Shown: positions 26,695 to 33,685 of the stretch, piece by piece | Position numbering within the stretch: position 1 is the stretch's first letter | Layout: each line of letters begins with the position of its first letter | From: Pholiota molesta | Taxonomy: Eukaryota > Basidiomycota > Agaricomycetes > Agaricales > Strophariaceae | NCBI GenBank assembly: GCA_014925825.1 | Contig: JACGCK010000361.1 | Location: forward strand, 1-33,685 | Reading direction: 5' to 3' | DNA length: 33,685 bases | Made by a program: the position numbers and the translations under genes | The notes under the pieces: model-generated | The model's input: the letters and a program-made list of their open reading frames with translations, nothing else | Databases searched by the model: none | What the model was told of the DNA's origin: nothing

Positions 26695-27142
26695 GTAACT
26701 TTGAAGAATTGCCTACAGGCGGGTAGTTCAAGTAAGGCTTGAAGTATGCCTCGAAGCTCGCGTGAGTCGCGTTAGATGGCGATTTGATGGCGCGCGTTTG
26801 TTGGTTTCAGGTTGGTTTGACATCGCGTGATGTAAACTACATTTATAGTGTGACAATAGTCACGAGTCACGACTCACCATACCGTTAAGTAGGTAACTCA
26901 TTAATCATTGCCCTTGGTTTGCACTTTGTTCTTGCTTTGCTCAACGCTTGATTACTACCGAATTACTACTGAGCTGAAGGCCGAGTCCGCAGGCTGCCAA
27001 TTTGAAATAAGTGACCTGGCTCGAATTTGATTGATTCTCTGTCAAGAAATCACTTTCGTCTGAGGCCCACCTTGCCTTGCCACGAATTTTGAATCATAGG
27101 CCACCCGTCGACACACACAGCGAACTCGGATACTGCATCGCA

Positions 27143-28313
27143 ATGACCTTTGTATCTTCAATACTGCTACTATGCATTACCCCTGCGCTCGCTTTGGCAT
27201 CTTATTCTTCTAGGCCGCTGGTTCTGTGGCATGGTCTTGGTCCGTGTAATAATAAGGCTGATGTTCGAGGTTTTTGAGTCTTGACGATTTTGTGATACAG
27301 GTGACTCGCATTTATCTCCAGGGATGCAAGAATTTGCATCCAAAATCAGAGATATTCACCCAGGCATATTTATACATTCTGTCTTCATTGACGAAGACTT
27401 GGACAAGGATAGGCAGGCGGGATTTGTACGTCTTCCAATATCAAAACGCACCACGTAGTATGAGCTAACTTCTCACGCAGTATGGAAACGCCAATGAACA
27501 AATCGAGTTTGTTGCTACTCAGCTTGCATCTATTCCTGAGCTTCGTGGAGGCTTCGACGCCATTGGGTTCTCTCAAGGTACATGTAACTTCTTTGGTTCA
27601 TCGAACTATTATTAATTCAGAAGAAAGGTGGACAATTTCTACGTGCCTATGTAGAACGGTATAACTCCCCTCCAGTCAATAATCTCGTCACCATTGGTTC
27701 GCAACATATGGGAATTTCAGATATACCAGGGTGCACTCGATATGACTTCTTATGTCAAGCTGCACGCAGGGCAGCAAAACAAGCCGTGTATAGCGAATGG
27801 GCACAGACAAACCTTATTCAAGTATGTTATTTCATCGCTATGGAAAGGGTTGAACTTAATAAGCCTTCGAAGGCACAATATTATCGTGATCCGGCGAAAA
27901 TTGAAACATATTTGAGTTCCAACGTCTTCCTCTCCTCGATTAACAATGAAATCCCAGCTTTTCGTAATGCAACTTATTCTCGAAACCTTGCATCTATAAG
28001 GAAGCTGGTCCTTGTTCTCTTTGCAGAAGACAAGACTGTGGTTCCCAAGGAGAGTTCTTGGTTTGGATCTGAAGAACTTAGTGATAGCATCCGGACATCC
28101 AACAGCCAATACCCACTCATTGCAGAGCAACTGACTTCGGAACGTGCGATTATTCCTATGCGCCTCCAACCTCTTTATCTCGAGGATTGGATCGGATTGC
28201 GTGAATTAGATGAGCGAGGCGATGTCAGATTTGAGACTTGCCAGGGAGAGCATATGCAATTGGGAGATTGTTGGAAGGATTTAGTAATCAAGTATGTGGG
28301 TGGCAATTTTTGA
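27143..28313 (+). CDS. PPT1: Palmitoyl-protein thioesterase
   Basis: Lysosomal/vacuolar alpha/beta-hydrolase that removes thioester-linked fatty acids from S-acylated proteins (EC 3.1.2.22). Model of 317 residues, exons 27143-27239, 27301-27425, 27481-27577, 27628-27821 and 27873-28313. A signal peptide is clear: MTFVSSILLLCITPALALAS. The mature part begins with PLVLWHGLGDS (oxyanion region). The catalytic triad fits the family: Ser in GFSQGGQFLRAYVERYN, Asp in FAEDKTVVPKESSWFG, and His in CQGEHMQLGDCW near the end. Other hallmarks are LVTIGSQHMGISDIPGC and DLYLE-type region LQPLYLEDWIGLRELDERG. Length is close to animal PPT1. The intron 27822-27872 is 51 nt with no stop, so an unspliced message would add 17 residues in frame. 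The start could also be a later Met, but the signal peptide favours 27143. Confidence 0.95.
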
Positions 28314-28831
28314 AGTTTGAATTACTTGTGTAACTAGATTGGACACACTTTTTGGTCCAAGCCCCATATTTTATGAATAGTTGACAATTTTCACTCCTGC
28401 ATAATACTTTTCACAGACTGCCATGTTTGAGTTGCACTTTATATTTTGTATACTTAAATATGCCGGACAATCGGATCATACAGCAGACATATGGTGTTTG
28501 CATGCTGTGACCTCGCGATCTAATTTTAAGCCTCTGAGGAGGTCACCCAGACCGATAGCCTACCTCTTCATGAACAAAGCTCGATCTCGAGTCTCGACAG
28601 GTTCATCTTCACAGGCACTGCAGACATCGGCCTACTAGAGGTCACCTGGGCCGCGTGGGGCGACGCGCCTGAGTCACGTGTATAGCACGTGAATGGAAGT
28701 GTATTGTTGAGGATCGAGGATGGCGGAGGATGGCCAATCGCTGGTGTCCCGCTCCTCTCTGACTTATGGTCTACTAGATTCCTTAATTCCTCTCCGCGCA
28801 TTGCGATACACCCTCCTCCACAACGAAACAT
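28314..28831. other. Intergenic region; promoter of the long disordered protein
   Basis: Holds the 3' flank of PPT1 and, after about 28500, a GC-richer promoter with two CACGTG motifs. Short frames on both strands show no domain. Confidence 0.55.
28675..28691. promoter_or_regulatory. Twin CACGTG E-boxes
   Basis: CACGTG at 28675-28680 and again at 28686-28691, 11 bp apart centre to centre (about one helical turn), roughly 140-155 bp upstream of the ATG at 28832. CACGTG is the palindromic core bound by bHLH factors such as Cbf1/USF types. Confidence 0.6.
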
Positions 28832-31800
28832 ATGGCCAGCTACACAACTACCATCACCCCGCGCCTCCGTGTGGCCCGAAATTCCCTAAACTATGACCGG
28901 AGCGTCAGCCAAATCGCGACTGCCGCAGAGACTCCTTCACGTCTTCCTGAAATTTCGCAACTGATTGATTTGAATTTGAACGAAATGGCGCCTTCAGAAA
29001 TCAGCGAGCAATCAAGTACATCAACCGTTCCAGGCCCATCTACCTCAACACGTTCTGAAAATCCGGCCGCAGTTCTTCGTGCCCTGCTCTCGCGCCTTCC
29101 TGCCGAATCCAGGAGTCCACTACCTCCATCGCCATCTCAACAATATCTTTCAGAGAGAGAGTCGGACTACGATATGGATTTAACTGAACCTGCTAATGCC
29201 GCACGCAGTATGGTCCAAGAAAACCTGAAGGATATATTCTCAAAAGCGCGTCAAGATCCTGGAGACACGCCCCAGAAAGCTCGAACCAGGCGCAATAGTA
29301 ATACCGCTAGTGAAGCAAATCTTAACCCTACCCCACAAATAGGGCGTGACGACGGTACAGGAAAGAGACGTAGTAACGACGAGGAACTGGATAATGCAAA
29401 CGGTGAGCATATCTGCTTTCTTATTTTCCATATGAATTCTAATATGTAGCATTATTGATAGGATTCTCTCACCGACCACCCACTCGTTTCAAGCATTCCC
29501 CACAGCCTGTGACTTTGGAATTTTGCGCGAACGTTTTAGTGACTCTCGGCTTTCAAATGGATCGGTTGGAGATGACGAACATCTGCCTTCTATTCGTGAG
29601 CGTTTGTAGTACCCATTTCCTTGGTATCCACTAATTGTCATCCAGATGATTTTAGTAACGATGCGGCCGCTATATCTCCAGAATTGAATTCTTTTCAGAC
29701 AAACATTCCAATGGCAACAAGTACACCTCAGCAATCATTAAGAATGTCTTTCAATTCGCAATTCCAATCAAGTTCGTCCCACTTACCCTTTTTCTGTGGC
29801 CTGAGCTTATTTATTTCGTAAACAGATTTACTCGATCAAGACACTGAGATGCAACATGCCATCGATGAGCTGGACAGTTACGGAGAGAGTTCTGCTAATC
29901 GGCCAAGTAAGCATATACTACAATCATTGTGATTTATGCTTATAGAGACCTCAGTATCGCCACCCCCCATTTTACGGAAACGACCAACATCACGGTTAGA
30001 ACACCTTACATCTTTCGCCTCTAATTCCCTGGAAGACAGTAACAAAACACCGACAAACCGTGCCGAGTTTTATCCTCGTGAGTTCAGAGTGATTCATTTG
30101 GTTCTTCACAACTTAGAATATCTTGATACAGCTTTGCTCGGAAGCCCAAGGCCGAATGACGGGTCTTCAGACAGTAAGTTCGTCATTTTGCATTTTCTAA
30201 CATACTCAGCGACTTTACAAGGACGTGATTATGATGGAATACTTGACTTGGGGCATGCTCAAATCGGAGGAGGGTTTCAATCTCGTATATCTCGTGGATT
30301 TGGACATTCCCATAAATCAGCTTTGGATGAAGCGACACCGCGAGCTGGGAACAGAGGTCAATCTTCGCGTTATCGCCCCTCCACGCCATCTAGAGACGAT
30401 CCCCTTCGACCGGACAATGCGCCTAGTGATTCCACCACTCCACCAGGATCTCCCCCGTTTGTGAATATACAACCCGAGCAATCTCCTCAAACAAGTTCCT
30501 TCCCAGCATCATTCGTAGAGGATCACCCTTATGACGAGGTTCAGAACACGTCTAAAACAGAACGAAAGTGGGACTCTCCACACCCCACTTGGAATACACC
30601 ATCCGCAACGCGACCTCTAATGTCTCCGCCAACCTCACCTTCACGGACTGCTAATGATCGTTTAATGTCGAACAGCTTTCGCTCTTTAAATCAGTCGAAA
30701 GCAGATAACCGTTTACAAAGCGAACATTCGGATTCTATGGACGACGTCTCAAATTCGGCGCCCTCCAAGGAGGAATCTTACCGGCCCACCTCCCCTTTAC
30801 ATTCCTCAACTTCAGGCTCTGGTCTGGGTCGTACTTCTTCCTTGCAAGCCATTGACAACACATATCACCATGATGATCCGAGTCTCCGGCGTCGATTACG
30901 GTCACTTTCACCTCTTCCATCCTCGTCTAAGGCTGATCTTAAATCTCCCAATATGTCAAATGTTTCGAGATCAGGACTCGATAAACTTCCTTCGAATCGG
31001 AAACACTTTACCTCGTCTCATGATTGGGCTAGCTCTACCCAAGATTTCAGTGTGAAATCAACATCTCCACTTCAATCTAAGCAACCCACTCGTCCATCTT
31101 CGCCTTGTGTTTTACGGTTAGATTCCAACGAGGAGAAAAACGATAGTATGTTCTTTTTCTGCTTATAAGCTCACCCAATTCGACTGTACTTTTATCATTC
31201 TAGATACGAAAGAAATCGACTTGTCATCTCATGAGAATAAGGATGTTTCTCCTGATGTATCGGACTTCGATACAGCTGAACATCCAGCACCACCATCAAG
31301 AACTTCATCTCGACTTTCGAATGTTCCCACCATTTTGCTTAAAGAACCAACACTCTCTTCTAACCCATCCAAAGAAATTCTTTTATCGCCGTCGACACCG
31401 TCGCGCCGCACTCCCAAAATTATCAGAAGAGCACATCAATCGTCTTCTCCTACGAAAGGTCCACCCGACCTTCCGACACCTTCATCTAGTGACGAATCCG
31501 ACCGTAGTCCATGGGATCATGCAGTGACCCCTAAACCAAATGTCATTGGTTCAAATGCTTCCTGGTTGCCAACCCCGCGACCGCCGGGTGGGTGGCTTCA
31601 AACACCCATGCCTCCTCGAACTCGTTCTGGAGTATCTGATCGCAAAGTAGACGAATACTCAACCTTGGGAAATGTCGAATCAGACACTGACAACGACAAC
31701 CTTGAATCGAAGACTCCTCTCAGAGCTGGAAATGGAACTTCAAATAAGACGCCTAGACCTCCTGGGGCCTGGCAGACTCCAGCGGCAGTGTCCAAATCGT

Positions 31801-33056
31801 TATATCCTGCTTCATCAGAAAAACGAGACCCAGAACCAGCTCAAGATCTTCTTACTCCCGCTCCCTCTTTATCCAAGGGATCCTTCCTTGACCCTAAGAC
31901 ACCATATGTTCCAGGAGGATGGACCGCAACTCCTGCAGCACGAAAGAGCATATTGAAGGTCCGCTTCAACCAAGGAGCAGAAGCCTTATTTACGGCCAAT
32001 AGCGTTACTCCTCGTTCTCGAAATAATCATACATCCGACGAGTGCGCCGCCGAAAAAACGCCTACCGAGGATTCGTCCTCGACAATTCCATCCTTATCGC
32101 GTACTCCTCGCCACAGCCAGGCGTCTAACATCCGAGTCTTAGATGCATACGGGCAAGAAGTGGCTGATGACATCAACACGCAACGCTCCACTCCTAGTCG
32201 AAACGCCCTTCGCGTGGTAGATTCTATGGGTCGCGAAGTACACGAACCAGGTAACATAGGAGAAGACGAAGCCATAGACGAAGATGAAGATTATCCTCCG
32301 TCAAATCGCAAGGAATTGCTGTCACGCATTCGTCGAGGTCTGGATAACCTCGTTGAAGATATCGACGAGATTGACAGGTAATTGGCAGCTTCATTCCTTT
32401 TGGAGTATGTTGTATGTTGACCATCTTAAATCAGGGAAAACGACGGCCGTGTGAAGGACGAGGCTCGGATGGAAGAACTGAATGCCCTGTCGATGCAAGC
32501 GCGCAAGAACCGAGAACGGCTGCTTGGTCAAGCTACCAGATTGCAACCCAAGCCTGAAAGATTGGAAAGTAATACTATTGTGCGTCATTTCTATTTTGAT
32601 TCTTGATTAGTAGCATGCTCAGTGTCATTCAAGCTTTCTGGATCGAAGCCCCGACCTTCAAATCGACGCCTATATGTTATTATGTTACTCGTCCAAATAT
32701 TGCTTGTTTTAATAATGTATCGGTAAGCAATCACACCAAAAAAAACTTTTCGTCACTAACATCGCTTTAGACTTTCGATTCATCGCGCAAGAGAACTGTT
32801 CTTAAACAGCTATTATGATCCATTTAATCCGGACCTTTATTTATATGTATTTAAGTATGATACTTCTTTTCAGCTTTTCAATGCGGACTTTTCAAGTAAC
32901 TCGCAACGATCTTTCGGTGATGCATTGTTACAAGGAGGAAAGGCTTTTGCCGTTTGTTTGCGTCTTTTGGGTGATCTAAAGTCGTATTTTTCAAGTTATG
33001 GGCCATTGAGGCATCTTCTCTATATACAACAACTTGGGCTCCAACATAGGATCTAG
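28832..33056 (+). CDS. Long disordered protein with C-terminal membrane helix, unknown
   Basis: Predicted protein of 1,232 residues, exons 28832-29402, 29494-29595, 29646-29771, 29826-29906, 29946-30077, 30117-30173, 30210-31145, 31204-32377, 32435-32568, 32623-32722 and 32771-33056. All phases agree to a TAG at 33054. About 1,050 residues are Ser/Pro/Thr-rich and probably disordered, with many S/T-P sites (TPSRR, SPLPSS) suited to CDK/MAPK phosphorylation. Three copies of a Pro-Gly-x-Trp motif occur at nt about 31568-31930: TPRPPGGWLQTP, TPRPPGAWQTP and TPYVPGGWTATP, followed by KSILKVRF. Then a helical stretch (LLSRIRRGLDNLVEDIDEID; EARMEELNALSMQARKNRER) and one membrane segment, RLYVIMLLVQILLVLIMYRL, leaving a tail of about 95 residues (LFLNSYYDPFNPDLYLY). 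Single-pass C-terminal anchor suggests ER or nuclear-envelope placement; function unknown. Acceptor 29494 versus 29506 and the two in-frame short introns (30078-30116, 30174-30209) are uncertain. Confidence 0.72.
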
Positions 33057-33685
33057 TTCAATTCTCTACTGTACTTGTTGTATTTTTCGGGTTCATGCAT
33101 TATTGCTCTCTTCAAAGCAATTTCAGACTATTAGCACGAAGAAATGAGAGTAATCCTCAAGTGGTCTTTTTATTCTCTTTTCTATGACGTCTAATGTCCA
33201 ATAATGTCGGCGTCTTTGGCACTGTACATTGGCAGCTGGCCGGCAAAAAAAATGGCTCGATACGGGTGTTGTTGGGAAGAAATAAAATAAATAAATAATA
33301 AATAAAAATATTCAAGCTCTTCAAGAAATTGACTCACAGACCAGTCAGCAACCGCAATGACATGCATATAATGGCGCAGTTAGTACCCGAAATGCGAGTA
33401 CTAGACACCTGAGAAATATCAAGAGGTGCAGTTTTGTTTTCAGTCTGGAAAAAAATAAAAGACAGGCATTCAGAGTAAGGGGAACATGGCAGAATTTCAA
33501 CAGATCAGCTGCATTTCAGGTTTTGAAATACCACTCAAAAATAAGGTTTTACTATGCCGGAATAGTCAATTTTTTTTCCGCGCGCTGCGCGGCTCGAAAC
33601 ACTCGTCATGAGTAATTTATTAGGGCACCTATTCTCAAAAAAATCGTGTATCATTCTAAATTATGCCAGTCACCGGTTGCTTTCA
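33057..33685. other. Intergenic region at window end
   Basis: AT-rich 3' flank of the long gene, with an A/T-rich low-complexity run at about 33280-33311 (aataaat units). Near the end a GC-rich inverted repeat, CCGCGC-GCT-GCGCGG (33578-33592), follows a run of T. No gene seen. Confidence 0.55.

Larger units (their letters stand above)
24023..27142. other. 3.1-kb gap without a confident gene
   Basis: Between the divergent starts of the CNT and PPT1 genes. The first 700 bp are AT-rich with a weak 30-bp tandem repeat (24299-24350) and two copies of GCCTATAAATA (24195-24205, 24644-24654). From about 24830 to 26800 there are moderate-GC minus-strand frames (24837-25211, 25111-25347, 25316-25543, 25864-26181, 26313-26495, 26503-26694) that overlap in different phases. 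I could not join them into a protein with a known domain. They may be decayed or orphan genes, or chance. A perfect 14-bp palindrome lies at 26043-26056. Confidence 0.5.

Noticed and set aside
32847..32873. 27-nt mini-intron in the last exon of the long gene (GTATTT...CAG)
   Set aside because: It has intron-like ends but is too short for known spliceosomal introns here; it is a multiple of three and reads open, so I treat it as coding.

Overview
The window is fungal nuclear DNA, most likely from an Agaricomycete (mushroom-forming basidiomycete). The genes are close together and cut by many short GT-AG introns (mostly 45-65 nt, some 36-41 nt). The encoded proteins are eukaryotic families, and several look like conserved basidiomycete proteins of unknown function. 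There are no operons, no CRISPR array, no rRNA or tRNA that I could recognise, and no intact transposon. I built gene models by joining exons by hand. Where I give an amino-acid length, exon lengths and phases add up to an open frame from ATG to stop, which is good internal support but not proof.

Layout: (1) 58-615 (+), 3' part of a glycine-rich RRM RNA-binding protein. (2) 1721-3172 (+), MATA-type HMG-box transcription factor. (3) 5247-4064 (-), acetolactate synthase regulatory subunit (ILV6). (4) 8678-5327 (-), COG5, about 15 exons. (5) 8823-10380 (+), CipC/DUF3759-like protein fused to an RS- and Gly-Tyr-rich tail, divergent from COG5 across 144 bp. (6) 11005-11795 (+), four-helix membrane protein. 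(7) 12205-12774 (+), mitochondrial pyruvate carrier MPC2. (8) 13647-12898 (-), two-helix membrane protein resembling Apq12. (9) 14105-14778 (+), conserved unknown with a Cys-rich C-terminus. (10) 15877-18475 (+), sugar/polyol MFS transporter. (11) 19582-21031 (+), WD40 protein of the DCAF7/WDR68/HAN11 family. (12) 24022-21712 (-), concentrative nucleoside transporter. (13) 24023-27142, a 3.1-kb stretch with only doubtful, frame-broken minus-strand ORFs. (14) 27143-28313 (+), palmitoyl-protein thioesterase PPT1. (15) 28832-33056 (+), a 1,232-residue, mostly disordered protein with one membrane helix near the C-terminus.

The genes do not form an obvious pathway cluster. They cover ordinary cell functions: branched-chain amino acid synthesis and pyruvate import in mitochondria, Golgi tethering, sugar and nucleoside uptake, lysosomal/vacuolar depalmitoylation, RNA binding and transcription. 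The items most worth a second look are the long tail-anchored protein with three Pro-Gly-x-Trp repeats and a twin CACGTG promoter, the CipC-like/low-complexity fusion, and the decayed-looking gap at 24-27 kb.
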